From the NCBI RefSeq assembly GCF_900095215.1, contig NZ_LT606949.1:978093-1042092 (forward strand): a DNA stretch of 64,000 bases. The letters are read 5' to 3'. Position numbers and translations under genes: made by a program. The DNA comes from Polynucleobacter necessarius. Lineage in GTDB: Bacteria > Pseudomonadota > Gammaproteobacteria > Burkholderiales > Burkholderiaceae. Positions within the stretch are counted from its first letter, which is position 1. Each line of letters starts with the position of its first letter. Shown here piece after piece: positions 1 through 10,718 of the stretch. Under the pieces are notes generated by a model, which searched no databases, was not told the DNA's origin, and saw only the letters and a program-made list of their open reading frames with translations.

Positions 1-38
1 AAACCCGCCAATGCCAACGAAAAAGCAAGGGCGCTCAT
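1..38 (-). CDS. Start of an unidentified gene leaving the left edge
   Basis: An ATG at 36-38 on the minus strand opens MSALAFSLALAG before the window ends, which resembles the start of a secretion signal. No convincing Shine-Dalgarno sequence precedes it, and the frame is also open upstream, so the start could lie further right. Too little is present to name a product. Confidence 0.25.
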   Translation of the reverse strand, partial: MSALAFSLALAG

Positions 39-161
39 ATATTTAACTTTTACCGGTACGTATAAAATAGTTCCAAATTTAATGATTACTTGTATAAGTA
101 TGCGCTGATTTAAGGCTCAAATAAAGAACCCAGAGTGATCTTAAATAATTTAATGGGCAAT

Positions 162-196
162 AAAAAAGCCCCCGCAACACTGATTTGGAGCTTTTC
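162..196 (-). terminator. Rho-independent terminator after tRNA-His
   Basis: Read on the minus strand, AGCTCC and GGGGCT can pair around a short loop and are followed at once by six T. It lies just downstream of the tRNA-His 3' end. The other bases of the leftmost 210 show nothing else I can support. Confidence 0.55.
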
Positions 197-212
197 AAAC
201 TTCAGAATTTGA

Positions 213-289
213 TGGGGCGAACGACGGGGCTCGAACCCGCGACAACCAGAATCACAATCTGGGACTCTACCAACTGAGCTACGTCCGCC
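213..289 (-). tRNA. tRNA-His (GTG anticodon)
   Basis: The minus strand folds into a full cloverleaf. The seven-pair acceptor stem is GCGGACG with CGTTCGC. The D arm contains AGCTCAGTTGG, the anticodon stem CCAGA/TCTGG encloses loop TTGTGAT (anticodon GTG), and the T arm has GGTTCGAGCC. An extra 5' G opposite C73 is the hallmark of tRNA-His and sets the 5' end at 289. CCA is encoded in the gene (213-215). Confidence 0.96.
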
Positions 290-353
290 ACAGTAGATTC
301 AAGATTATAGCTTTTGAGGCAAAACCCTGTCAAAAATGCCTCAGATGCGGGGT

Positions 354-1466
354 TTAAGCACCCTCAAGCTCAAAAGCAGCCCAATCCCCAAGGCATAAGC
401 TCGCATCAATGAAAAAGTCGGTGATTGCCGCTTTGCTCTGAACTTTAGCTAAGGCATGGTGGTCCGACAGACGCTGCCGCCAATAACGCGACCCCGCCCT
501 ACCGTGAGCTAAACCTAAAATGTGCCTTGTGAAGGCGCCAATATAAAAAGGTTTGCCCTTGGCTTGGCATTCATCAAACCAAGCGTGCACTTGCTTCACC
601 AATGCGATTTGAATGCGATGCCACTCGGTTTCACTGAAGAGGTATCCAGCAGCATCACCATCCGTATTAATCATGTCATCCCAACCCAATAGCAAAGCCG
701 GGAAATGATAAGCCGCCCTGCCCACCATAAAACCATCAAAGTCATTCCAATGACCCGCGATTTGCTCATTGGTTTCTAGTCCGCCATTGAGTAGCACTGT
801 TAAATCAGGAAATTGTTTTTGCGCATCTAAACGAAGTTGCGCAGCCACCTCATAGTGCAATGGTGGTTTGCTGCGATTTTCTTTTTGAGATAAACCTTTA
901 AGTACTGCATTACGCGCATGAATCGTTACCTGACTTGCGCCAGCATCCACCACGGCAAGAATGAAGTTAAGGGCAAATTGATAGTCCTCTTTTGAACTTA
1001 ATGCATCCATTGAGTCTAGACCCAAACGATGCTTTACTGAGATCGGAATATTCACAGCACTTTTCATCGAGCGCACGCACTCAGCGACTAAGTTAGGCTC
1101 AGCCATCAAACAAGCGCCAAAGGCGCCGCGTTGAACGCGCTCTGATGGACAGCCACAATTGAGATCAATCTCATCATAGCCCCACTGTTGCGCTAGTTCG
1201 GCAGATTTTGCTAAATCAGAAGGCTCAGAACCACCTAGCTGAAGTACAACCAGATGCTGGTCTTGCGAATAATCCAAATGGCGCGGGACATCACCGTGCA
1301 ATAGAGCGCCAGTAGTCACCATCTCAGTGTAGAGAACAGCTTCTTTGGTGAGCGTGCGATGAAAAGAGCGGCAATGGCGATCGGTCCACTCCATCATGGG
1401 GGCAACAGCTAGACGTTTCTTTTGTCTATTAGTCATGAACTTCAATAAATATCGATTGACCATCAT
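354..1466 (-). CDS. dusA: tRNA-dihydrouridine synthase DusA
   Basis: An FMN- and NADPH-dependent enzyme that reduces uridine 20/20a in the D-loop of tRNAs. The 370-residue product shows the DusA signatures in order: APMMEWTDRHCR near residue 22, YTEMVTTGA near 46, LQLGGSEP near 75, NCGCPSERVQ at 103-112 (which carries the catalytic Cys), and SVKHRLGLD and HARNAVLKGLS in the barrel, then LNGGL for FMN phosphate binding. Length is normal. The first ten residues before MTNRQKKRLA are atypical, so Met11 may be the true start. It stands alone, with its 3' end toward tRNA-His. No lesion seen. Confidence 0.93.
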   Translation of the reverse strand: MMVNRYLLKFMTNRQKKRLAVAPMMEWTDRHCRSFHRTLTKEAVLYTEMVTTGALLHGDVPRHLDYSQDQHLVVLQLGGSEPSDLAKSAELAQQWGYDEIDLNCGCPSERVQRGAFGACLMAEPNLVAECVRSMKSAVNIPISVKHRLGLDSMDALSSKEDYQFALNFILAVVDAGASQVTIHARNAVLKGLSQKENRSKPPLHYEVAAQLRLDAQKQFPDLTVLLNGGLETNEQIAGHWNDFDGFMVGRAAYHFPALLLGWDDMINTDGDAAGYLFSETEWHRIQIALVKQVHAWFDECQAKGKPFYIGAFTRHILGLAHGRAGSRYWRQRLSDHHALAKVQSKAAITDFFIDASLCLGDWAAFELEGA

Positions 1467-1519
1467 TTTAAATGCATCAGGGCAACCGAAGTTGCCCTTA
1501 GCTTTATTTCACAAAGACG

Positions 1520-1783
1520 TCAGTCTATTGATTTCAACTGAGATAACTTGGCCTCTAGCTCAACTGCAAGGTCTAAAGCGCCGATATAACCAGACTTGAG
1601 ATGGTTGGTGAGATCTGGATCACCCACCATGGTGCCTAATGTTTCTACTAGACTAAAAATTAGTCCTTTTGCGGCTCCAGCGGCAATCGTATTGCTGGCT
1701 ACAGCTTGATCGATGTGATTTACCGCATCCAAGAAATAATCGTGCCCTGGAAGACCATCTGGTCCTAACGCCTCTTTAGTCAT
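1520..1783 (-). CDS. Small hypothetical protein (87 aa)
   Basis: I do not recognise this family. The product is 87 residues, soluble and probably helical, with an Ala/Gly-rich middle (NTIAAGAAKGLIFSLVETLG) and an acidic C-terminal half (LDLAVELEAKLSQL). It has no signal peptide, membrane segment or Cys. It begins 17 bases after the preceding gene on the same strand, so the two probably form one transcript under the FNR-like box at 2255-2268. The reading frame is clean. Confidence 0.55.
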   Translation of the reverse strand: MTKEALGPDGLPGHDYFLDAVNHIDQAVASNTIAAGAAKGLIFSLVETLGTMVGDPDLTNHLKSGYIGALDLAVELEAKLSQLKSID

Positions 1784-1800
1784 TTGTTGTGCCCTCTGAT

Positions 1801-2160
1801 TTAGAGCATTTGATCTACTTTATAGAAAAACTTACGCGCATAAACAAGAATTTCTTTATCAGTAGGATGCTCAACAGTCTCTACGCCAACAATCTTTTCA
1901 GCAATCTTCGCGTCATGATGATGCGCGTCGTTAATCAGCTCTAATTTTACAGAGCCCGGGCCAAGAATTAAAATTTCTTTGGATTCATTTACAGTATTAA
2001 TAACTGAATGCAAATATTTGGAATCTAGGGCCGCCTTACCACTTCCAACTTCCCCGCCCTTGTGGTGCAAGTGAGAGTGAGTGGTTTTACTGCGAATCAC
2101 TTCAGCCTCGCTAGCCTCTTCGCTCAAAAACATGACATGAGCGTCTTTATGATCGACCAA
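1801..2160 (-). CDS. Putative translational machinery protein (eRF1 domain-3-like); start damaged
   Basis: The 119-residue product has an N-terminal VDHKDAHV strand motif, a His-rich stretch (HSHLHHKGG), a central ILILGPGSVKLEL segment and a HHHDAKIAEKIVGVE helix. This pattern is typical of small eRF1 domain-3/Pelota-like proteins annotated in Burkholderiales as 'translational machinery protein'; the assignment is from memory of the family. The best ribosome site (AGGAAG) sits before ATG at 2182-2184, but the next codon (2179-2181) is TAA in the same frame. The frame continues as LNHAAILVDHKD, so translation would have to restart, for example at TTG 2158-2160. Expression is probably reduced or lost. 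Confidence 0.5.
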   Translation of the reverse strand: MVDHKDAHVMFLSEEASEAEVIRSKTTHSHLHHKGGEVGSGKAALDSKYLHSVINTVNESKEILILGPGSVKLELINDAHHHDAKIAEKIVGVETVEHPTDKEILVYARKFFYKVDQML

Positions 2161-2254
2161 AATAGCTGCGTGATTTAATTACATATTCTTCCTATGATTA
2201 ATATTGACTATTTTTTAAGAATACTCTTCACCAAGCAAGAAATCATTGAATCAT

Positions 2255-2268
2255 TTGATTTAAGTCAA
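2255..2268 (-). promoter_or_regulatory. FNR/ANR-like site upstream of the 1801-2160 gene
   Basis: TTGATTTAAGTCAA matches the FNR consensus TTGAT-N4-ATCAA at 9 of 10 specified bases. It lies about 70 bp upstream of the natural ATG (2184), with TATTCT about 30 bp downstream as a possible -10. This suggests low-oxygen control of the two small genes. Confidence 0.45.
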
Positions 2269-2292
2269 ATTACTCCATTTGATTAAAGATTA

Positions 2293-3196
2293 CTAATTTA
2301 GCCTCAGCATTAATTGACTAGTAAATAATCTTGCTTTTTTGTTGATGGGGTCAGCAAATGAGACCTCTTTGGCCAGCAATTGCAGTGGCTTTGAAAAATC
2401 TAAGTCATATTCTTGGTATGGCGTGAGAACGGGATAAATCTGATCATTTTTAATGGGAATACCCAAAGCATTCAAATGACACCGCAGTTGATGTTTTTTT
2501 ACAGCTACCAAGCGTCAATCGATATTTTGCCCACTCAACCTTAACCTCTAGAAGCTCAATCAGGGTATCTGAATTGGGCTTGCCCGGAACTTCGCTCATT
2601 TGCAAGAAATGTTCTGACTCTTCTATGCGGCTTTGACGTGTCATTGGTAGCCGTTCGGCTAGATCTTGAGAATATGGCGCTATCGCCTCATAGACTTTTC
2701 TAACCGCCCTATCGCTGAACAAATTTTGGTATTGCGCTCGTTCGCCTGGATTGATTGAAAAGATCGCTAGGCCCGCGGTATCTCGATCAATCCGATGAAT
2801 GGGGCTGAGATCTTGCATGCCCGTTATCTTCTTAAGACGATTAAGTAAGGTTTGATGCAAGTACAAACCACTCGGAGTAACAGGCAGAAAATGGGGTTTA
2901 TCTGCCACCAGAATATGCCCATCGTGATACAAAATAGTTTCTTGAAACGGAATTTCAGGCGCTCTCGCCAATCTCCTGAAATACAGCAGATGGGTATTAG
3001 GCTGGCAAGCGTCTCTTGCCGTCAAACATTGACCATCTAGATTTAAGATTAAGCCATCACTAAAGCGTTGCTCCCATTCATCTGTCTCGATATGAGGAAA
3101 TTGAGCAACAAAAAATGCCAGTAAATTCGGATAGGTTTGATCACCAGGCAAAAATACCCGCGATGCCGAGACCCCTTCTGAATTAACCTTCATCAA
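2293..3196 (-). pseudogene. RluA-family RNA pseudouridine synthase, frameshifted near the C-terminus
   Basis: The first 230 residues read as a pseudouridine synthase: an N-terminal S4-like part, DKPHFLPVTPSG, then HRIDRDTAGLAIFS with the catalytic Asp, then KVYEAI. At about 2504 the gene has a run of seven A on the coding strand. Six would continue as GSCKKHQLRCHLNALGIP, the normal KHQLR motif and C-terminal domain, which is instead found in another frame down to 2293. A single extra A therefore truncates the protein. The substrate (16S, 23S or tRNA) cannot be told from sequence alone. Confidence 0.85.
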
Positions 3197-3282
3197 ACTC
3201 CACTAGTAGATGCCTTAAGAATTCAGTTTAAATTACGCCTACATAGAAACTGATATTGACAAGTTTTCCATTCATCAGAAAA

Positions 3283-3311
3283 GAAAAAAAACCGCCCGTA
3301 GGCGGCTTTTC
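3283..3311 (-). terminator. Terminator of the Bug-type binding protein gene
   Basis: CCGCC-TACG-GGCGG on the minus strand is flanked by A-rich and T-rich arms and followed by eight T. It lies directly after the stop of the gene at 3329-4321. Confidence 0.75.
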
Positions 3312-3328
3312 TTAAACATAGTAAATAT

Positions 3329-4321
3329 TTAGTCAGCGTAAATGCCGGCAGCCTTAATAATCGGGGTCCACAACTCAATCTGCGCCTTCAGGTGCTTCTT
3401 CAGCCCTTCTGGAGATGCATTTGCTTGCGATGGAATCTCGACACCTAACTCAGCCATATGCTGTTTGTAGAGCGGATTCTGAATAGCGCCCTGCAATGCC
3501 TTAGCCAACTTATCCATCTCCGCTTTAGGCGTACCTTTTGGCGCATAAACACCGTGCCAAACTTTCACTTCAAAGTTCTTCAAGCCCTGCTCATTCAAGG
3601 TGGGAATCTTGTCAAAAGCCTTAATGCGCTGCATGGTTGTTGAGCCATAAGGTTTGACTACGTTTGTCGCCAACTGACCCGAGAGATTAGTAGTCTGATC
3701 ACACATCAATTGCACCTGACCGCCAATCAAATCGGTCAATGCAGGCGCGGTACCTTTATAGGGAACGGTCGTCAAATCCAATTGAATACGGCTCATAAAG
3801 AGCAAACCACATAAGTGGCTAGCGGAACCAACACCCGCATTGGCATAAGCAATCTTGCCGACATTAGCCTTTATATATGGCAGAAGTTCTTGGAAATTTT
3901 TAGGTGGCAAATCTTTATTGCCAACCAGAATCATCGGCACGTCAGCGACCTGACCAACATACTCATAATCATTCATTGGATCAAAGCCCAAATTCTTATA
4001 CAAAGCCGGGGCTGTTGACATACCAATATGATGAATTAGCAAGGTATAGCCATCATTCTTGGAGTTGATGACTCGCTTAGCGGCAATCGTGCCGCCAGCA
4101 CCAGGACTGTTGTCCACAATGACCTGGCCTTTAAGCTGCTTACCCATAGCAAGGGCAAGTTCACGCGCTACTTTATCGGTTGGGCCACCAGCAGAAAAAG
4201 GTACTACCAAAGTGATTGGGCGATCGCCCGGAAAATCAGCTGCCTTAGCAGCGGAAATATTAACGCCTATTGCGCAAATGGAAATTGCTGCAATGCGGAA
4301 AATTGATTTGGACATTTTCAC
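3329..4321 (-). CDS. Tripartite tricarboxylate transporter (Bug/TctC family) substrate-binding protein
   Basis: A periplasmic binding protein of 330 residues, the usual size. Residues 1-27 are a Sec signal ending in AKA. The family motifs follow: ITLVVPFSAGGPTDKVAR near residue 36, VDNSPGAGGTIAAKRV near 70, YEYVGQVADVPMILV near 118, and VPYKGTAPALTDLIGGQVQLMCDQ near 187. The ligand is probably a carboxylate, but Bug specificities cannot be predicted. No TctAB membrane partners are adjacent, which is common for this family in Burkholderiales. It is intact, whereas its paralogue at 32550-33527 is broken. Confidence 0.9.
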   Translation of the reverse strand: MKMSKSIFRIAAISICAIGVNISAAKAADFPGDRPITLVVPFSAGGPTDKVARELALAMGKQLKGQVIVDNSPGAGGTIAAKRVINSKNDGYTLLIHHIGMSTAPALYKNLGFDPMNDYEYVGQVADVPMILVGNKDLPPKNFQELLPYIKANVGKIAYANAGVGSASHLCGLLFMSRIQLDLTTVPYKGTAPALTDLIGGQVQLMCDQTTNLSGQLATNVVKPYGSTTMQRIKAFDKIPTLNEQGLKNFEVKVWHGVYAPKGTPKAEMDKLAKALQGAIQNPLYKQHMAELGVEIPSQANASPEGLKKHLKAQIELWTPIIKAAGIYAD

Positions 4322-4391
4322 AGTAATCCTAGCCTTTCATGGTCAAACAAACAAAACGCTAGTTTAGAGAATTTGTTACTTTTGCGGGAAA

Positions 4392-4415
4392 AAGTCTTGA
4401 GAATTCTCAAGACTT
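4392..4415 (-). terminator. Perfect 24-bp palindrome acting as the acr3 terminator
   Basis: AAGTCTTGAGAA and its exact complement form an uninterrupted 24-bp palindrome. On the minus strand it ends in five T, 7 bp after the ancestral acr3 stop, which supports a terminator role. Confidence 0.6.
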
Positions 4416-4421
4416 TGGCTT

Positions 4422-5486
4422 TTATACCAGGAAATATCGCTCCGTTATCCATAAAGCCACTGTAACCAGTCCGATCATGATGGGAACCGCCACTAAGGGC
4501 CCTATCGCCGCAGCAAATGCGGCCCCAGAATGAATTCCAAAAACCGCTATGGCCACCGCTATGGCTAACTCAAAGTTATTGCTTGAGGCCGTAAAAGACA
4601 AAGTGCAACAGCGCTTTTAATCCATGCCCATTTTGCTAGTAATGACAAAGGTAATTAAAAAAAATCACCCAAAATAAACGAGCAGTGGCACTGCGATTGT
4701 GAAAACATCTTCCGGCAGCTGGAGAATCAATTTATCTTTCAAGCTAAACATCACGACGATAGTGCAGAGCAACGCGATTAAGGTAATTTTTCCAATCCTA
4801 GGCACAAATTGCGCGTAGTACCAATCTTTACTGACAAACTTGAGCATACAAAACCGGGTGAGCATGCCAGCCACGCAAGGGATGCCACAGTAAATCAGGA
4901 CCGTTGTCGCGATCAGGACCGTTGTCGCGATTTCAGAAATCGTAATGTTGATATTGGATCCGGCCAAACCAAAATACGGCGGTAATACTGTCAAAAAGAG
5001 ATAGGCGTAGACACTAAAGCACAAGACCTGAACAATAGCATTGAATGTAACCAAACCAGCGGCATATTCAGCAGACCCTTTGGCAATATCGTTCAAAACA
5101 ATCACCATCGCAATACAAGGAGCAATACCGATCAATACCAGACCCGCCATGTATTCAGGCTGATCGGACACAAAGGTAATTGCCAAAATGAACATAAAGG
5201 CTGGAGCAATAATCCAATTCATCAAAAAAGCAATGGCAAAAATCTTCTTATCCCTAAAGACATCAGGCAAATCCTCATAACGCACCTTGGCAACAGGGGG
5301 ATACATCATCAAAATTAAACCAATCGCAATCGGATAATTAGCGCTCCCCACCTGAAATGAGTTAATGAGGCCTTCCACCACCGGAATGAAAGAACCCAGA
5401 CCAATACCAAAAGCCATGACAGCGAAAATCCAAATCGTTATTAAATAACGATCTAAGAATGATAATTTTTGAGTGACTAAATTCAT
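4422..5486 (-). pseudogene. acr3: Arsenite efflux permease Acr3 with two in-frame stops
   Basis: Acr3 exports arsenite across the inner membrane. The frame opens with [21 protein letters not shown] and contains the family helices and the conserved Cys in IGIAPCIAM. After 273 residues ([10 protein letters not shown]) a TGA interrupts it at 4665-4667, and a TAA follows after KMGMD. The same frame then resumes as [23 protein letters not shown] and ends normally at 4422-4424. Two nonsense codons therefore remove the last transmembrane helices. It is the third gene of the arsR-arsC-acr3 operon, so arsenate could still be reduced but arsenite not exported by this pump. Confidence 0.9.
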
Positions 5487-5500
5487 GATGATGTAGGTAT

Positions 5501-5980
5501 TTAGGTCTGCGTATGTATTTGTTCCAGTGAGATGGAGGCCAGCTTTTCCAAGGGCATATTTGCAAGGATATCGAGTCGCTTTTTGAGGCCAATCATGACC
5601 TCGTTGAACGCCCTTCTCTTTTCATCATCTGAACCCTGAACTTGGGAGGGATCCGGAAAGCCCCAATGCGCTGTCGCTGGACTGCCTGGCCAAAAAGGAC
5701 AAGTCTCGCCAGCAGCGTTATCACAGACCGTCACAATAAAATCCATCTTTGGCGCAGAAGGCACACTAAACTCATCCCAGCTTTTGCTTCTGAGTTTTGA
5801 TTCAGGGTAACCCAAGTCTTTTGCAATCTCTTCGGCAAAAGGATTTACCCGCGTGCCGGGAGTAGATCCAGCGGAGCACCCCACGAATCGACCACTAGGA
5901 TGGGTTGAGGCTAGCGCCTCGCCCAATACTGATCTAGCCGAATTGTGGGTACACAGAAAAAGAATGTTGTACTGCTTCAT
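5501..5980 (-). CDS. arsC: Arsenate reductase ArsC (low-molecular-weight phosphatase type)
   Basis: A cytoplasmic enzyme reducing arsenate to arsenite. The 159-residue product has the P-loop CTHNSAR (Cys10-X5-Arg16) at the N-terminus and a conserved C-terminal FPDPSQV region holding the general-acid Asp. A second Cys pair ([16 protein letters not shown], about residue 85) fits the thioredoxin- or glutaredoxin-linked class. It overlaps arsR by four bases (ATGA) and lies 14 bp before acr3. The frame is intact. Confidence 0.93.
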   Translation of the reverse strand: MKQYNILFLCTHNSARSVLGEALASTHPSGRFVGCSAGSTPGTRVNPFAEEIAKDLGYPESKLRSKSWDEFSVPSAPKMDFIVTVCDNAAGETCPFWPGSPATAHWGFPDPSQVQGSDDEKRRAFNEVMIGLKKRLDILANMPLEKLASISLEQIHTQT

Positions 5981-6306
5981 AGTGATTTAGACCGCTTGGT
6001 GACTTTCACCGTGGTGCAATCCTTTCCACCACAGCAGTTTTCTAATAAAAATCCACTCAGACTTTGTACCAAATTAGCATTGGGTCGATAAATTAAATTT
6101 CGACTCTGCCTCTCAACCAATAAGAGATTGGCGTTCACCAACTCTTTTAGATGGAAACTCAAGGTTGCATTAGGGATACCTAATTTTTCAATAATTTGAC
6201 CAGGCGTAAGGCCAACATCACCCTTCTGCACAATCAAGCGAAAGACATTGAGCCTGGACTCTTGCCCTAGCGCTAAAAAAGCCTGTACCGCATCTGTATT
6301 TTTCAT
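5977..6306 (-). CDS. arsR: ArsR-family metalloregulatory repressor
   Basis: A 109-residue winged-helix repressor heading the arsenic operon. It shows the typical start (AVQAFLALGQESRLNVFRLIV), a recognition helix region (GIPNATLSFHLKELVNANLL) and a wing (ERQSRNLIYRPN). The metal-sensing cysteines are likely the C-terminal ENCCGGKDC cluster, because the usual ELCVC helix pair is absent. Its -10 (TATAAT, 6314-6319) ends only seven bases before the ATG, so the transcript is probably leaderless or nearly so. A Pho-box match lies just upstream. Confidence 0.9.
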   Translation of the reverse strand: MKNTDAVQAFLALGQESRLNVFRLIVQKGDVGLTPGQIIEKLGIPNATLSFHLKELVNANLLLVERQSRNLIYRPNANLVQSLSGFLLENCCGGKDCTTVKVTKRSKSL

Positions 6307-6328
6307 ATTTCCAATTATATAGAAATAT

Positions 6329-6346
6329 ATGACATTAATATGACAG
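6329..6346 (-). promoter_or_regulatory. PhoB box upstream of arsR
   Basis: On the minus strand the sequence is CTGTCATATTAATGTCAT, that is CTGTCAT-ATTA-ATGTCAT: two 7-bp direct repeats 11 bp apart. The first half-site is perfect and the second is 6 of 7. A perfect -10 (TATAAT) follows after 9 bp, the spacing found at PhoB-activated promoters where the box replaces the -35. Arsenate enters through phosphate transporters, so PhoB control of arsenic genes is biologically sensible and has precedent in other bacteria. Confidence 0.65.
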
Positions 6347-6364
6347 GCCCCATGTGGCCTGTCA
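6341..6364 (-). terminator. Hairpin between tex and arsR
   Basis: TGACAGGCC and GGCCTGTCA form a perfect 9-bp stem with a 6-base loop, directly after the tex stop. The T tract is weak. One arm overlaps the Pho box of arsR. Confidence 0.45.
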
Positions 6365-6376
6365 TAGATCTACCGT

Positions 6377-8726
6377 TTACTTCTTGAGCTTGCCAAAAGC
6401 CGCCGCCATCGCATTATTTATAGGAGGAGCCTGTCTTCTCTCCTCTTGAGGCCTTCTAGCTTCAGTCGATTTCAGGCGATTTAGCGCTCTTTGTTCAGAC
6501 TTGACTCCCGGTTTAGTGGCCTCATCGCTTAATCGCATGGTTAAAGCGATGCGCTTGCGCTTTTCATCAGCCGCAAGCACTTTGACTTTAACCACCTGCC
6601 CTGCCTTGACCACACTATGGGGATCTTTAACAAAGGTATTGGAAAGCGCGGAAATATGTACCAATCTATCTTGATGCACGCCAATATTCACCAAGGCTCC
6701 AAAAGCGGCCACATTGATAACAACGCCCTCTAGAATCATGTCCGTTTTGAGATCGCTGATTTTTTCTACGCCATATTTAAATGTGGCAGTAGTAAATTCC
6801 GGACGTGGATCACGGCCTGGTTTTTCTAATTCCTTGATGATGTCGGTTACCGTCGGTACGCCAAACTGACCATCAGCATACTTCTCTGGTGCAAGTGATT
6901 TAAGCAAGCTGCTATCGCCGATGACTTCTTTCACACCTTTCTAATGTCCTTCAATATCTTCTCAACGAATGGATAGGATTCTGGATGCACTGCAGAAGCA
7001 TCTAATGGATCATCACCATTCATAATGCGCAAGAATCCAGCGGCCTGTTCGTACGTCTTATCTCCAAGACGTGGAACGCTTTTGAGTTCTGCTCTGGATT
7101 TGAATGCGCCCTTACTGTCTCGATAAGCCACAATTCCTTCGGCCACCGTGGAACTCAACCGTGAAACCCTCGCCAATAGGGGCGAAGAGGCGGTATTGAC
7201 GTCCACGCCAACAGCATTTACGCAATCCTCCACCGCTGCCACTAGCGATTTAGCCAACTGAGTTTGCATCACATCATGCTGATACTGACCAACGCCAATC
7301 GATTTAGGATCAATCTTGACCAATTCAGTCAGTGGATCTTGAAATCTACGCGCAATCGATACGACGCCACGTCAAGAGACATCCATGCCTGGCAATTCTT
7401 TTGAAGCATATTCCGAGGCGGAGTAAACCGATGCGCCTGCTTCTGACACAACGATCTTGGTGAGCTTGAGCTCCGGTTTTGCTTTAATAAAATCCCGTGC
7501 AAGTTTGTCTGTTTCACGAGAGGCAGTGCCATTACCAATCGCACTTAAAGTCGCATTGTGTTTCTCGGCTAGCTTAGCCAAAGTATGCAATGAGCCCGCC
7601 CAATCATTGTTGGGTTGATGGGGATAGATCACATCCGTGTCGACTACCTTCCCAGTAGCATCGACTACCGTCACCTTGACGCCAGTGCGCATGCCTGGAT
7701 CTAGGCCGATAGTGACTCTAGGGCCAGCAGGATCGGCCAAAAGCAGGTCTTTCAGATTACGCGCCAATACATTGATTGCCTCAGTTTCTGCGCGTTCACG
7801 CAATGCTGTCATTAACTCCGACTCTAAATGCAAGGAGCACTTAATGCGCCACGTCCAGCGCACGGTGTCAGCCAACCAAGCATCTGCTGGTCGACCTTCG
7901 TTTTTGATCTTGAAATGATTAGCAATTCGATTTTCGCAAGGATTTTGTGGCGAATCCCACTTGGGCTTTTCTTCTTCAGAGTCTAAGCGCAAGCTCACCA
8001 TGAGCATTTGCTCACGACGCCCCCTAAATAGAGGCAAAGCGCGATGAGATGGAATGGCTTTAATCGGCTCAGAGCCATCAAAGTAGTCAGCAAATTTTTC
8101 ACCCTCTTGCTCTTTGCCAGAAATCACTTTGGACTCTACGACCCCATGATCTTGCAAATACGTTCTGAGGGACTGCACAAGAGCGGCATCTTCAGCAAAG
8201 CGCTTCATCAAAATTTGACGTGCACCTTCAAGAGCGGTTTTCGTATCAGGCACACCGGGTTATCGGTGCCATCAACCTGAACAGCCTCCCTGACATATTT
8301 CGTGGCTTCTGTTTCAGAATCCAGCTTTGGATTATTTAGCAGATCATTTGGCAGAGGTTCAAAGCCAGCTTCCAGAGCAATTTGCGCTTTAGTTCTACGC
8401 TTAGGCTTGTACGGCAGATAGAGATCCTCTAAGCGAGTCTTATCTTCGGCCAACATAATGGCCTTTAGCAACTCTGGCGTCATCTTGCCTTGCTCTTCAA
8501 TAGATGCAGCGATAATTTTACAATGATCTTCCAGCTCACGCAAATACGTTAAACGCTCTTCTAGTAAACGTAACTGCGCATCGTCTAGGCCGCCAGTCGC
8601 CTCCTTGCGGTAACGGGCGATAAATAGAACGGTGTCGCCCTCATCCATCAGAGCTATAGCGACAGCTACTTGAGCTGACTTGGCGGAGAGTTCTTTGGCA
8701 AGACGTTGTTCAATCGATGGGAGCAT
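6377..8726 (-). pseudogene. tex: Transcription accessory protein Tex, at least three lesions
   Basis: Tex is a large nucleic-acid-binding protein of the YqgF/helix-hairpin-helix/S1 family. The remnants are collinear. The N-terminal part is [13 protein letters not shown] to VDGTDNP (8726 to about 8262). A frameshift leads to [12 protein letters not shown] and the YqgF core (VTIGLDPGMRTGVKV). A TGA at 7372-7374 sits within [21 protein letters not shown]. HhH repeats continue to 6931, where a second frameshift precedes the S1 domain (DMILEGVVINVAAFGALVNIG) and a basic tail. About 780 codons were originally present; no full-length product is possible. Confidence 0.93.
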
Positions 8727-8788
8727 GTATTTGATTTTCTTACTCTGATGTGTTTCTATTTTTGGAATATTTGCATTATCTGAAGAAG

Positions 8789-8813
8789 AAAAGCCACCCG
8801 GAGGTGACTTTTA
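8789..8813 (-). terminator. Terminator of typA
   Basis: On the minus strand GTCACC-TCCG-GGTGGC, with A/T arms outside, ends in TTTT just after the typA stop. Confidence 0.7.
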
Positions 8814-8832
8814 TTGTGTAGCTTAAGCTAGC

Positions 8833-10650
<1,818 letters not shown>

Positions 10651-10718
10651 GTGAAGCTTCTACAGTTAAAGATAAATAAAGGGGTTATAAATATTGATTC
10701 ATTAATGAGCCTGTGAAA

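Noticed and set aside
4392..4415. Perfect 24-bp palindrome as a recombination or attachment site.
   Set aside because: It sits right after the ancestral acr3 stop and ends in a T tract, so a terminator explains it; no integrase or mobile gene is near.
6327..6345. Direct repeats ATATGACA read as an ArsR operator.
   Set aside because: ArsR sites are usually inverted repeats near the -10. The 11-bp direct periodicity and distance to the -10 fit a Pho box better, though ArsR binding nearby is still possible at the ATATA-rich segment.
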